From Bradyrhizobium arachidis (GTDB lineage: Bacteria > Pseudomonadota > Alphaproteobacteria > Rhizobiales > Xanthobacteraceae): a stretch of 64,000 nucleotides of DNA. Numbering within the stretch: the first letter of the stretch is position 1; the number at the start of each line of letters is the position of its first letter. The position numbers and the translations under genes are program-made. This document shows positions 26,783 to 34,844 of this stretch, in pieces. The notes beneath the pieces are model-generated. The model worked only from the letters and a program-made list of their open reading frames with translations. It ran no database searches and was not told the origin of the DNA. The stretch covers positions 4,154,001 through 4,218,000 of the forward strand of contig NZ_CP077970.1 in assembly GCF_024758505.1 (NCBI RefSeq), written 5' to 3'.

Positions 26783-27349
26783 ATGCGACGTGCGTTGCTG
26801 ATGATGTGGGCCTTGTTGCTGACGACGCCCGCTGCCGCCGAAACCTTGTCCTGGGAAGGCGTCGGCACCGTCCGCTTGGGCATGGACGTGAAAGCGGCCG
26901 AGCAAGCGCTGAAGACAAAGCTGCTGCCTCGGCAGCCCCCCTTCGAAGATGACCAATGCTACGTGACCTGGCGCGCTGACGGGCATGATCCGGGCCTCGG
27001 TTATGTCCTCGAGCAGGGCAGGATCACCGTCATCCAGGTCTATAGCTCGGACGGCAAGGCGCCGGAGGTGGTTGACACGCACGGCCTCGCAATTGGCGCT
27101 AGGGAGGATGCTATCCGCGGTGCCTATGGGCAGGTCAAGAAGACTCTTGGCTTCTATGATCGCGGCAGCGACGCCAAGGTAGAGCAGGGTTCGAAGGAGG
27201 GCGCGAGCGACTATTCGCCGGAATATGTGTTCGAGTTGGAGAGTCCCGACCACAAGCGCTCCATCCTTTTGACGACACAGGCCGGCAAGATCATCAGCCT
27301 GTCGACGGGATTGAAGCCGATGATCCTTGAGCCTGAGCCGTGCCAATAG
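26783..27349 (+). CDS. Exported protein of unknown function
   Basis: 188 aa. Signal peptide MRRALLMMWALLLTTPAAA, cleaved before ETLSWEGVG. The mature region starts with a motif (GVGTVRLGMDVKAAEQAL) typical of small periplasmic proteins with a G-x-x-x-G-M-x-x-x-x-x start, followed by beta-rich segments and a Cys near each end (DDQCYV, EPEPCQ) that could form a disulfide. GGGGGAG is 5 nt before the ATG. No function assigned. Confidence 0.75.
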   Translation: MRRALLMMWALLLTTPAAAETLSWEGVGTVRLGMDVKAAEQALKTKLLPRQPPFEDDQCYVTWRADGHDPGLGYVLEQGRITVIQVYSSDGKAPEVVDTHGLAIGAREDAIRGAYGQVKKTLGFYDRGSDAKVEQGSKEGASDYSPEYVFELESPDHKRSILLTTQAGKIISLSTGLKPMILEPEPCQ

Positions 27350-27398
27350 CGTCGGTGTCGTAGGACCACCTACTCTTGGTCAAGGAGCGCAGGTCGCT

Positions 27399-27495
27399 GG
27401 CGTAATCCACCGCTTCTGTCTCCGTGGAAACAAAAGAGGTGGGTTACGCCGAGCGGTTTGCGCTTTGCGCAATCCGCGGGGCTAACCCACCCTAC
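27399..27495. repeat. Dispersed inverted repeat family C, copy 2
   Basis: GGCGTAATCCACC at 27399-27411 is inverted as GGTGGGTTACGCC at 27438-27450, then an insertion and CTAACCCACCCTAC. Related to 11283-11352. Lies between convergent genes. Confidence 0.7.
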
Positions 27496-27503
27496 GATTC
27501 CGG

Positions 27504-27968
27504 CTATCTCTGAACATACGGCACCTTCAGTTCGCCGATCCGCTCAAACGTCTTCTCTACCAGGCATCCATAGGCCCAGGTCCGGCTCCCCGAGCCGCCG
27601 GGCTCTCCGACGACGCCCCAGCATTCGGCATCGCGATAGGCTTCCCAGGCTTTCTGGCTTGCGGTGATCCGCTCCGCCGAGCTCGGTCCGTTGCCCGATG
27701 GTGGCGGCCAGGTGTTTCGCGCGCGCGCGTCCGCTTCCAGCGCCCTCATGCGGTCGACCGATTGGCGATAGATCTGGTCGAGCTCGGCTGACGCTGTGCG
27801 ATAGAGGTCGTGCAGGCAGTCCCGCTGCTCGGCATTCGATCTGCGATCATAGCACGCCTTGATACGGTCGTTGTCGGCGCGGCCACAGCCGGCCAGCGCG
27901 AGCAGCAAGGCCACGCTGAAGCAGGACATGCTGTTCGAAACCTTCGTCAATTCGGACTTCCCGCGCAC
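27504..27968 (-). CDS. LprI/DUF1311-like lipoprotein
   Basis: Up to 154 aa. A lipoprotein signal ends in the lipobox LALAGC. The mature part has the DUF1311 (LprI, lysozyme-inhibitor-type) pattern: four cysteines (IKACYD, QRDCLHDLY, DAECWG, YGCLVEKT) and the central SQKAWEAYRDAECW. LprI family members bind lysozyme in some species; here this is inferred by pattern. Start is uncertain: GTG at 27968 supplies a basic n-region, while an ATG at 27929 would leave a signal peptide with no positive charge. Confidence 0.82.
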   Translation of the reverse strand: MRGKSELTKVSNSMSCFSVALLLALAGCGRADNDRIKACYDRRSNAEQRDCLHDLYRTASAELDQIYRQSVDRMRALEADARARNTWPPPSGNGPSSAERITASQKAWEAYRDAECWGVVGEPGGSGSRTWAYGCLVEKTFERIGELKVPYVQR

Positions 27969-28211
27969 GCCTGCATCGCTTCCGGTTTCATTGGTGGCCG
28001 TGGAGGGCAGGCGGGTTCAACGGCAAGCGGTTCTACTGTGCATGGGGTTGTTTCGAGGAAAAAGAATCGACATGTACCGTCGGGCAGCGCTGACGGCGAT
28101 TTGCGCTGACCCGCTACCCTCTCGCCCGACGGAATATTTCCGCGCTTGCCAAGGCGCCAGCGGCGGTTCAGAAAAACGGTGCAAGAAGAAACGCCAGCGG
28201 AGAACCTGAGT

Positions 28212-29369
28212 TTGACCATCAAGGGCAAGGCCTACATTGCCGGGATCTACGAACACCCGACCCGGCATGCGCCGGACAAATCAACCGCCCAACTCCACGC
28301 CGAAGTCGCCAAGGGCGCGATCGAGGATGCCGGGCTCACCAAGGACGACATCGACGGCTATTTCCTCGCCGGCGACGCACCGGGCGGCGCCTGGCCGATG
28401 GTCGACTATCTCGGCCTCAACACCAGGATGCTGCGCCACATCGATTCCACGGAAACCGGCGGCTGTTCCTATCTGATCCATCTCGGCCATGCCGCCGAGG
28501 CGATCGCCGCGGGCAAGTGCTCGGTCGCGCTGATCACGCTGGCGGGCAAGCCGCGCACCGGGGTGATGCCGCCGCGCGCCGCCGGCGCCGAGGTCGATTT
28601 CGAGTCCGCCTATGGCGCGACCACCCACAATGCCTACGGCATGTGTGCCATGCGCCACATGCACGACTATGGCACCACGAGCGAGCAGCTCGCCTGGATC
28701 AAGGTCGCAGCCTCGCATCACGCGCAGTACAATCCGCATGCGATGCTGAAGGACGTCGTCACCGTCGAGGACGTCCTCAACTCGCCGATGATCTCCGATC
28801 CCTTGCATCGCATGGATTGCTGCGTCGTCTCCGACGGCGGTGGCGCGCTGATCGTGACGTCACCCGAGATTGCCAAGAGCCTGAAGAAGCCGCTGGTGCG
28901 CCTGATCGGCCATGGCGAGGCGATGAAGGGACCGCGCGGCGGCAAGGATCTCGATCTCACTTACTCCGCTGGCGTCTGGTCCGGCCCGCGCGCGTTCGAG
29001 GAAGCCGGCATCACGCCAAGAGACATCAAATACGCCTCGATCTATGACAGCTTCACCATCACCGTTTTGATGCAGCTCGAAGACCTCGGCTTCTGCAAGA
29101 AGGGCGAGGGCGGAAAATTCGTCGCCGACGGCAACCTGATTTCGGGCGTCGGCAAGCTGCCGTTCAACACCGACGGCGGCGGCCTTTGCAGCAACCATCC
29201 CGTCAATCGCGGCGGCATGACAAAGATCATCGAGGCCGTCAGGCAGTTGCGTGGGCAAGCGCATCCGAAGGTGCAGGTGCAAAATTGCGATCTCGCCATC
29301 GCCCATGGCACCGGCGGACTACTGGGCGTACGCCACGCCGCCTCGACCTGCATCATGGAGCGCGTGTGA
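28212..29369 (+). CDS. SCP2/nonspecific lipid-transfer type thiolase (acetyl-CoA acetyltransferase family)
   Basis: About 385 aa, TTG start (MTIKGKAYIAGIYEHPTRHA). It belongs to the thiolase subgroup that works with an OB-fold DUF35 partner, here encoded next with a 1-bp overlap. Conserved features are AGDAPGGAWPMVDYLGL, the acyl-site region TGGCSYLIHLGHAAEAIAAG, and the C-terminal CSNHPVNRGGMTKIIEAVRQ with the GTGGLLG loop. It lacks a classical Cys-x-G nucleophile block where biosynthetic thiolases have it, as this subgroup does. Likely role: thiolytic or related cleavage in beta-oxidation of unusual acyl chains. Confidence 0.88.
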   Translation: MTIKGKAYIAGIYEHPTRHAPDKSTAQLHAEVAKGAIEDAGLTKDDIDGYFLAGDAPGGAWPMVDYLGLNTRMLRHIDSTETGGCSYLIHLGHAAEAIAAGKCSVALITLAGKPRTGVMPPRAAGAEVDFESAYGATTHNAYGMCAMRHMHDYGTTSEQLAWIKVAASHHAQYNPHAMLKDVVTVEDVLNSPMISDPLHRMDCCVVSDGGGALIVTSPEIAKSLKKPLVRLIGHGEAMKGPRGGKDLDLTYSAGVWSGPRAFEEAGITPRDIKYASIYDSFTITVLMQLEDLGFCKKGEGGKFVADGNLISGVGKLPFNTDGGGLCSNHPVNRGGMTKIIEAVRQLRGQAHPKVQVQNCDLAIAHGTGGLLGVRHAASTCIMERV

Positions 29370-29758
29370 TGGCTGAAGCGAAGAAATATCCTGCACCGGT
29401 GACGAACCCCGAGACCGCGCCGTTCTGGGAAGCCGCCAAGGCCGGCAAGTTCATGATCAAGCGCTGCACGTCGTGCGGCGAAGCGCATTACTTCCCGCGA
29501 TCGATCTGCCCGTTCTGCTTCTCCGACAAGACGGTGTGGGAGGAGAGTTCTGGCGAAGGCACGATCTACACCTACAGCCTGATGCGGAAGTCGCCGACCG
29601 GTCCGTACGCGATCGGCTATGTCACGCTGAAGGAGGGGCCGTCGGTGCAGACCAATTTTGTCGACTGCGACCTCGAGAAGCTGAAGATCGGCCAGAAGGT
29701 GAAGGTGGTGTTCAAGCCCACCGACGGAGCGCCGCTGCCATTCTTCACGCCGGTGTAG
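29369..29758 (+). CDS. DUF35 zinc-ribbon/OB-fold protein
   Basis: 129 aa, ATG overlapping the thiolase stop by 1 bp. The zinc ribbon is CTSCGEAHYFPRSICPFC (two CxxC pairs), followed by an OB fold (GEGTIYTYSLMRKSPTGPYA, VGYVTL-like AIGYVTLKEG). DUF35 proteins pair with SCP2-type thiolases or HMG-CoA synthases to form channelling complexes. The overlap with the thiolase strongly supports that pairing. Confidence 0.93.
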   Translation: MAEAKKYPAPVTNPETAPFWEAAKAGKFMIKRCTSCGEAHYFPRSICPFCFSDKTVWEESSGEGTIYTYSLMRKSPTGPYAIGYVTLKEGPSVQTNFVDCDLEKLKIGQKVKVVFKPTDGAPLPFFTPV

Positions 29759-29766
29759 TTCTTTCT

Positions 29767-29940
29767 TCCTTCTCCCCTTGTGGGAGAAGGTGGCAGCCGA
29801 AGGCTGCCGGATGAGGGGTATCGCTCCGCGGGGAGGTCTGTTGATGCGGAGCCAACCCCTCACCCAAACGAGTTTGCCGCACTGATCTCGCAGCCCTCTC
29901 CCACAAGGGGAGAGGGCACATCGACGGGCAGCGGCGTAAG
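29767..29940. repeat. Intergenic inverted repeat (CTCCCCTTGTGGGAGAAGG type)
   Basis: CTTCTCCCCTTGTGGGAGAA near 29769-29788 is mirrored by CTCTCCCACAAGGGGAGAGG near 29896-29916, about 110 bp apart, around GCAGCCGAAGGCTGCCGGAT. A long imperfect hairpin typical of rhizobial intergenic repeats. It sits between the DUF35 gene and the MaoC gene. Confidence 0.65.
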
Positions 29941-29964
29941 GAATGCGGGAGGAAACCAAAAAAC

Positions 29965-30825
29965 ATGTCCGCCAGATACGAAGAACTCAAAGCCCTCAAA
30001 AACCTCGGCCAGAAATACGCCTACAGCGATCGCGAGGTCATGCTCTATGCCTACGGCATCGGCCTCGGCGCCGATCCGATGGACGAGAGGGAGCTCGCCT
30101 TCGTCAACGAGGGCACGCTGACGCCGCGTCCGCTCAGGGTGGTGCCGACCTTCGCATCCGTTGCGGCCTGGGGCGCGGGTCCTGGCGAGATGAACCTCAA
30201 CCGCGTGATGGTGGTGGATGGCGAACGCGACATCACCTTCCACCAGCCTTTGCCGGCTGCGGCCCACATCACCGCCGACTCCTCGGTGGTCGAGGTCTAC
30301 GACAAGGGCAAGGACAAGGGCGTGGTGATCAGCCACCAGACCGTGCTGAAGAACGAGAAAGGCGAAAAGCTCGCAACGCTGGTCGCCTCGCGCTTTGCCC
30401 GCGGCGACGGCGGCTTTGGCGGCCCGAACCTCACCCAGCCAGATCCGCACAAGATCCCGTCGCGTTCGCCCGACAAGACCATCGACATCACCACGCGGCC
30501 CGACCAGGCGCTGGTCTATCGTCTCTGCGGCGATCGCAATCCGCTGCACTCTGATCCCGAATTCGCCAAGAAGGCCGGCTTCCCGCGCCCGATCCTGCAC
30601 GGCATGTGCACCTACGGCATCACCTGCCGCGGCGTGCTCCAGACGTTTGCCGACTACGATCCAAGTGCCTTCCGCCGGCACATCGCGCGGTTCTCCTCGC
30701 CGGTCTATCCCGGCGAGACCGTGACCATGGACCTCTGGAAGGACGGCAACGTGATCTCGTTCGAAGCCAAGGTGAAGTCGCGTGGCGTCACCGTGATCAA
30801 GAACGGCAAGACGGTGCTGGGTTAG
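29965..30825 (+). CDS. MaoC-family (hydratase-2-type) enoyl-CoA hydratase
   Basis: 286 aa, a double hot-dog protein with the length of the hydratase-2 part of peroxisomal MFE-2. The catalytic loop GDRNPLHSDPEFAKKAG supplies Asp, Asn and His near residues 190-195, and GFPRPILHGMCTYG is the following conserved segment. It hydrates trans-2-enoyl-CoA to the (3R)-hydroxyacyl-CoA. GGGAGGAAA stands upstream of the ATG. The SDR gene after it looks like the matching dehydrogenase. Confidence 0.92.
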   Translation: MSARYEELKALKNLGQKYAYSDREVMLYAYGIGLGADPMDERELAFVNEGTLTPRPLRVVPTFASVAAWGAGPGEMNLNRVMVVDGERDITFHQPLPAAAHITADSSVVEVYDKGKDKGVVISHQTVLKNEKGEKLATLVASRFARGDGGFGGPNLTQPDPHKIPSRSPDKTIDITTRPDQALVYRLCGDRNPLHSDPEFAKKAGFPRPILHGMCTYGITCRGVLQTFADYDPSAFRRHIARFSSPVYPGETVTMDLWKDGNVISFEAKVKSRGVTVIKNGKTVLG

Positions 30826-30832
30826 GCGGTTT

Positions 30833-30962
30833 CGTGCCCCGGACGCAGCGCAGCGCTTCTTCAGCGGTGCGCTGCAGAGCCGGGGCCCATCGCAGCCGGA
30901 AAGAATGGGTCCCGGCTCAGCGAAGCAGCGTTTCACGCTGCATCGCGTTCGGGACACGAGAA
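30833..30962. repeat. Intergenic repeat with inverted GCCCCGG / CCCGGC segments
   Basis: Contains CGTGCCCCGGACGCAGCGCA, GAGCCGGGGCCCATCGCA and ATGGGTCCCGGCTCAGCGAA, with internal inverted pairing (GAGCCGGG against CCCGGCTC). A typical intergenic palindromic repeat; related members exist at 31874 and 54682 only loosely. Confidence 0.5.
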
Positions 30963-30984
30963 ACAAAATCAGGGAGAAGCCACC

Positions 30985-31863
30985 ATGGGACTACTCGACG
31001 GCAAGGTTGCGCTGATCACCGGCGCGGGCGGTGGGCTCGGTGAGGCCTACGCAAAACTGTTCGCGCGCGAGGGCGCAGCCATCGTCGTCAACGACCTCGG
31101 CGGTCCCCGCGACGGCTCCGGCGCCGACAAGTCGATGGCGCAGCAGGTGGTTGACGCGATCAAGGCCGAAGGGGGCAGGGCGGTCGCCAACGGCGCCGAC
31201 ATCTCCACCATGGAAGGCGGCCAGTCGGTATTCGACGACGCCATCAAGCATTTTGGCCGCGCCGATATCCTCGTCAACAACGCCGGGATGTTGCGCGACC
31301 AGACCTTTCACAAAGCCTCGGAGTCCGACTGGGACAAGGTCATCAAGGTGCACCTCAAGGGCACCTTCTGCTGCACCATGCCGGTGTTCCGCTGGATGCG
31401 CGAGAACGGCGGCGGCGTCATCGTCAACACCTCCTCGACCTCGGGCCTGATCGGCAATTTCGGCCAGACCAATTACGGCGCGGCCAAGGGCGGCATCTGG
31501 GGCCTGTCCAACGTGCTGGCGATCGAGGGTCGCAAGTACAACATCCGGATATGGACGCTGGCGCCGGGGGCGCTGACCCGCATGACCGCAGACCTGCCCC
31601 GCTACAAGGAGAACCCGGGCGCCGCGCTGGGGCCGGACGGCATCGCGCCGGCCGTGCTATACATGGTCAGCGATTTGTCGGGCGACCAGACCGGCAAGGT
31701 GCTGGGCGTGTCCGGGCCCCGCGGCGTGCGCGAAATGCGGATGATGGAGATGGAAGGCTGGAAACCGCCGCACACGGGCTGGAACGCCCAGGACATCGTC
31801 GATCACGCCAAGGAGATCTTCTTCTCCGAGGAGCAGATCAAGATGGGCGCGCGGCGGTTTTGA
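30985..31863 (+). CDS. SDR-family (3R)-hydroxyacyl-CoA dehydrogenase, MFE-2-like
   Basis: 292 aa. Rossmann motif TGAGGGLGEAYAKLF (12-26), NNAG (98-101), catalytic Ser about 150-153, Tyr 164 and Lys 168 (NYGAAKGG). The NAD-adjacent segment VVNDLGGPRDGSGADKS is a hallmark of the dehydrogenase domain of peroxisomal multifunctional enzyme type 2. Its C-terminal extension is shorter than in MFE-2 and lacks the hydratase, which is the separate gene before it. Together they would convert enoyl-CoA to 3-ketoacyl-CoA through the R-hydroxy isomer. GGGAG is upstream of the ATG. Confidence 0.9.
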   Translation: MGLLDGKVALITGAGGGLGEAYAKLFAREGAAIVVNDLGGPRDGSGADKSMAQQVVDAIKAEGGRAVANGADISTMEGGQSVFDDAIKHFGRADILVNNAGMLRDQTFHKASESDWDKVIKVHLKGTFCCTMPVFRWMRENGGGVIVNTSSTSGLIGNFGQTNYGAAKGGIWGLSNVLAIEGRKYNIRIWTLAPGALTRMTADLPRYKENPGAALGPDGIAPAVLYMVSDLSGDQTGKVLGVSGPRGVREMRMMEMEGWKPPHTGWNAQDIVDHAKEIFFSEEQIKMGARRF

Positions 31864-31873
31864 TAGACAGTCG

Positions 31874-31946
31874 TTCCGGGGCACGCGAAGCGCGAACCCG
31901 GAACCTCGAGATTCCGGGTTCGATGCTGCGCATCGCCCCGGAATGA
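31874..31946. repeat. Dispersed palindromic repeat family D, copy 1
   Basis: GTTCCGGGGCACGCGAAGCG, CGAACCCGGAACCTCGAGAT and TCCGGGTTCGATGCTGCGCA. A related copy is at 54682-54763 (CGAACCCGGAACCTCGAGAT repeated exactly). Intergenic. Confidence 0.75.
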
Positions 31947-31968
31947 CGAACAAGAGGACAGAAGACCG

Positions 31969-32922
31969 ATGAAACTCACCGCCGAAGCCAAGGGCACCTT
32001 TGCGATCGCGCCGACGCCGTTCCACGACGATGGCCGCATCGACGAGCGCTCGATCGACCGCCTGACCGATTTCTACGAGGAGGTCGGCTGCGACGGCGTC
32101 ACCGTGCTCGGCATCCTCGGCGAGGCGCCAAAGCTCGATGCCGCCGAGGCCGAGCAGGTGGCGGTACGCCTCGTCAAGCGCGCGAAGAAGATGCAGGTCA
32201 TCGTCGGCGTTTCCGCGCCGGGCTTTGCCACCATGCGCTCGCTGGCGAAGGCCTCGATGGACGCAGGTGCCGCCGGCGTGATGATCGCGCCACCGCCGTC
32301 CCTGCGCACCGACGACCAGATCATTGGCTATTTCAAGCAGGCGGCCGAAGCGATCGGGCCTGATGTGCCCTGGGTACTCCAGGATTACCCGCTGACGCTG
32401 TCGGTGGTGTTCACCCCCGCCGTGATCCGCAAGATCGTCATGGACAATGCGAATTGCGTGATGCTCAAGCACGAGGACTGGCCGGGCCTCGAAAAAATCT
32501 CGACGTTGCGCAATTTCCAGAAGGATGGCTCGCTGCGTCCGCTCTCGATCCTCTGCGGCAATGGCGGGCTCTTCTTGGATTTCGAAATGGAGCGCGGCGC
32601 CGACGGCGCCATGACCGGCTATGCCTTCCCGGAACTCCTGATCGACGTCGTGCGCCTGTCGAGGGAGGGCAAGCGCGACGCCGCGCATGATCTGTTCGAC
32701 GCGCATCTGCCGCTGATCCGCTACGAGCAGCAGCCGGGCGCGGGCCTCGCCGTGCGCAAATACGTGCTGCAGAAGCGCGGCATCATCGCCTCCAGCGCGC
32801 AGCGCAAGCCAGGCGCGACCATTACTCCGGCCGCAAAGGCCGAGGTCGATTATCTCCTGTCGCGTGTCGCGAAGGTCGACAAGCGCGCCAATCTCCAACC
32901 GCAATCCAGCGCAGCAGGTTAA
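31969..32922 (+). CDS. DapA-family (dihydrodipicolinate synthase/N-acetylneuraminate lyase) aldolase
   Basis: 317 aa, TIM-barrel class I aldolase. Active-site Tyr in LQDYPLT (about 140) and Schiff-base Lys in MLKHED (about 167) are present. The substrate loop reads GILGEAPKL rather than GTTGES of true DHDPS, so it is a DapA-like enzyme of unknown specificity. GAAGACC-type RBS. It follows the SDR gene and probably acts on the same or a downstream product, but this is inference. Confidence 0.9.
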   Translation: MKLTAEAKGTFAIAPTPFHDDGRIDERSIDRLTDFYEEVGCDGVTVLGILGEAPKLDAAEAEQVAVRLVKRAKKMQVIVGVSAPGFATMRSLAKASMDAGAAGVMIAPPPSLRTDDQIIGYFKQAAEAIGPDVPWVLQDYPLTLSVVFTPAVIRKIVMDNANCVMLKHEDWPGLEKISTLRNFQKDGSLRPLSILCGNGGLFLDFEMERGADGAMTGYAFPELLIDVVRLSREGKRDAAHDLFDAHLPLIRYEQQPGAGLAVRKYVLQKRGIIASSAQRKPGATITPAAKAEVDYLLSRVAKVDKRANLQPQSSAAG

Positions 32923-32926
32923 TTGC

Positions 32927-33745
32927 ATGGCCGAGATCGCCGCCGTCCGTCCCGCGTCCACGATCCTCCTGTTGCGCGATGGTGCAGCAATTGTCGACGG
33001 CAAGAGCCGCGACGAGATCGAGGTCTTCATGATGGTGCGCCACCATCAGATCGAGTTCAATTCGGGTGCGCTGGTGTTTCCCGGCGGCAGCGTCGATGCC
33101 GGCGACAAGGAGATCATCGCGCGATCCGACCTCTATTCGGGCGGCGAATCCTTAAGCGAATCCGATCGCGGTTTTCGCATCGCTGCGATCCGCGAGACGT
33201 TTGAGGAGAGCGGCATTTTGCTGGCGCGTCCCAAAGGCTCGACTGCGCCCGTTGATGCCGCGCGCGCCGGCGAGATCGCCGACAAACATCGCGTCGCACT
33301 CAACGAGCACAAGGTCAGCTTTCTGAGCATTTTGGCCGATAACGGCCTCCAACTCGCGCTCGATACGCTCGTGCCCTACGCCCACTGGATTACGCCGGAG
33401 GGCATGCCAAAGCGCTTCGACACCTGGTTCTTCCTCGCCGCTGCGCCGCCAGATCAGCTCGGTGCCCATGACGGACGTGAGTCGACCGACTCGATCTGGG
33501 TGTCGCCGCGCGAGGCAGTGGAGGGCGGCAACAGCGGTCGCTTCATCCTGCCGTTCCCGACCACTCGCAATTTGATCCGGCTCGCCAAGCAGCCGAACGT
33601 TTCGGCTGCGCTCGACGATGCCCGCGGCATGTCGATCGTCACCGTGATGCCGGTCATGACCAAGACCGCGACCGGCCGTCAGCTCCGCATCCCTCGCGAG
33701 GCCGGCTATGACGGCGAGGTCTTTGAGGTGGGCGCCGCCGGCTGA
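32927..33745 (+). CDS. NUDIX hydrolase
   Basis: 272 aa. The Nudix helix is REETFEESG-like (IRETFEESGIL about 88-98) with an insertion after GGSVDAGDKE, the arrangement of NUDT19/coenzyme A-type diphosphatases. Members cleave nucleoside diphosphate linked compounds including acyl-CoA. Only 4 bp separate it from the aldolase stop, so it is in the same operon; a CoA or acyl-CoA substrate fits the neighbourhood. Confidence 0.88.
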   Translation: MAEIAAVRPASTILLLRDGAAIVDGKSRDEIEVFMMVRHHQIEFNSGALVFPGGSVDAGDKEIIARSDLYSGGESLSESDRGFRIAAIRETFEESGILLARPKGSTAPVDAARAGEIADKHRVALNEHKVSFLSILADNGLQLALDTLVPYAHWITPEGMPKRFDTWFFLAAAPPDQLGAHDGRESTDSIWVSPREAVEGGNSGRFILPFPTTRNLIRLAKQPNVSAALDDARGMSIVTVMPVMTKTATGRQLRIPREAGYDGEVFEVGAAG

Positions 33746-33826
33746 CACAGTTCGACGCACAGCGAACTATTTTGGTCTCCGGCCCCTGTAGATTCCGTCC
33801 GCTGGCAACGGGACGGAACGCGCGAC

Positions 33827-34744
33827 ATGGACGATCGGCAAACCCCCAACATCGCCGTCGAGCTCGCGCTGCTCGTCCTGCTCGCAACGCTGTGGGGCGG
33901 CTCCTATACCTTCATCAAGCTCGGTGTCGCCACGATCCCGCCGATCACGCTGATCGCGGCGCGTACCGCGATTGCGGGCCTGCTGCTGCTCCTGGTCATG
34001 CGCCTCCGTGGCGTCACCATGCCGACGGATCTTGCGACCTGGCGCCGTTTCGCCTTTCAGGCCGTCCTCAACAGCGTGATTCCCTGGACGCTGATCGCCT
34101 GGGCCGAACGCCACGTCGATGCGGCGCTCGCCACCATCCTCAATTCGGCCGCGCCGATCCTCACCTTCATGCTCACGGCCATGGTGACCCGGCACGAGGC
34201 AACGAGCCCGCGAAAGCTGTTCGGCGTCGTCGCGGGCATGGCCGGCATCTGCCTGATCGTCGGCGTCGATGCGTTTCATGATTTCGGCCGCGGCATCGTC
34301 GCCGAAGCGGCAATCGTCGCCGCCACCATCTGTTACGCCTGCGCGGCGATCTTCGGCCGCAGCTTCGGAGGGCTCGACCCGATGGCGCCGGCGGCCGGCT
34401 CGCTGCTATCAGGCGCGGCCGTCCTGATCCCGGCCTCGCTTGCATTCGAGCAGCCCTGGACGCTGTCGCCCTCGCTGAGCTCGGTGCTGGCACTGCTTGC
34501 ACTCGCGGTGTTCTCGACGGCACTGGCGTTTGCGATCTACTTCCGTCTGATCCAGACACTGGGTTCGGTCGGCACCACCGCCCAGGCCTATCTGCGCGTC
34601 CCGATCGGCGTCGCGCTCAGCGTGGCGTTGCTGGGCGAGACCCTGAGCAAGACCGCCTGGATCGGGCTTGCCTGCGTCGTCATCGGGGTCGCCGCCATGA
34701 CAATTCCGGCGAGGGCGGCAACAGCGGCCCGCGCATCGTCCTGA
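33827..34744 (+). CDS. DMT-superfamily transporter (EamA domain)
   Basis: 305 aa with ten predicted membrane helices, two EamA repeats, including LLVLLATLWGGSYTFIKLGV and ALAFAIYFRLIQTLGSVGTT. A drug/metabolite exporter of unknown substrate in the inner membrane. Confidence 0.9.
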   Translation: MDDRQTPNIAVELALLVLLATLWGGSYTFIKLGVATIPPITLIAARTAIAGLLLLLVMRLRGVTMPTDLATWRRFAFQAVLNSVIPWTLIAWAERHVDAALATILNSAAPILTFMLTAMVTRHEATSPRKLFGVVAGMAGICLIVGVDAFHDFGRGIVAEAAIVAATICYACAAIFGRSFGGLDPMAPAAGSLLSGAAVLIPASLAFEQPWTLSPSLSSVLALLALAVFSTALAFAIYFRLIQTLGSVGTTAQAYLRVPIGVALSVALLGETLSKTAWIGLACVVIGVAAMTIPARAATAARASS

Positions 34745-34844
34745 TGTAGGGGCGTTTGGTTAATTTCCGGCCGATTCAGCTCTATTCCCCGGGGGCCGGA
34801 ATACGTCGTATATTGCACCGGCCAGGAGCCCGGTTCCCATCAAA

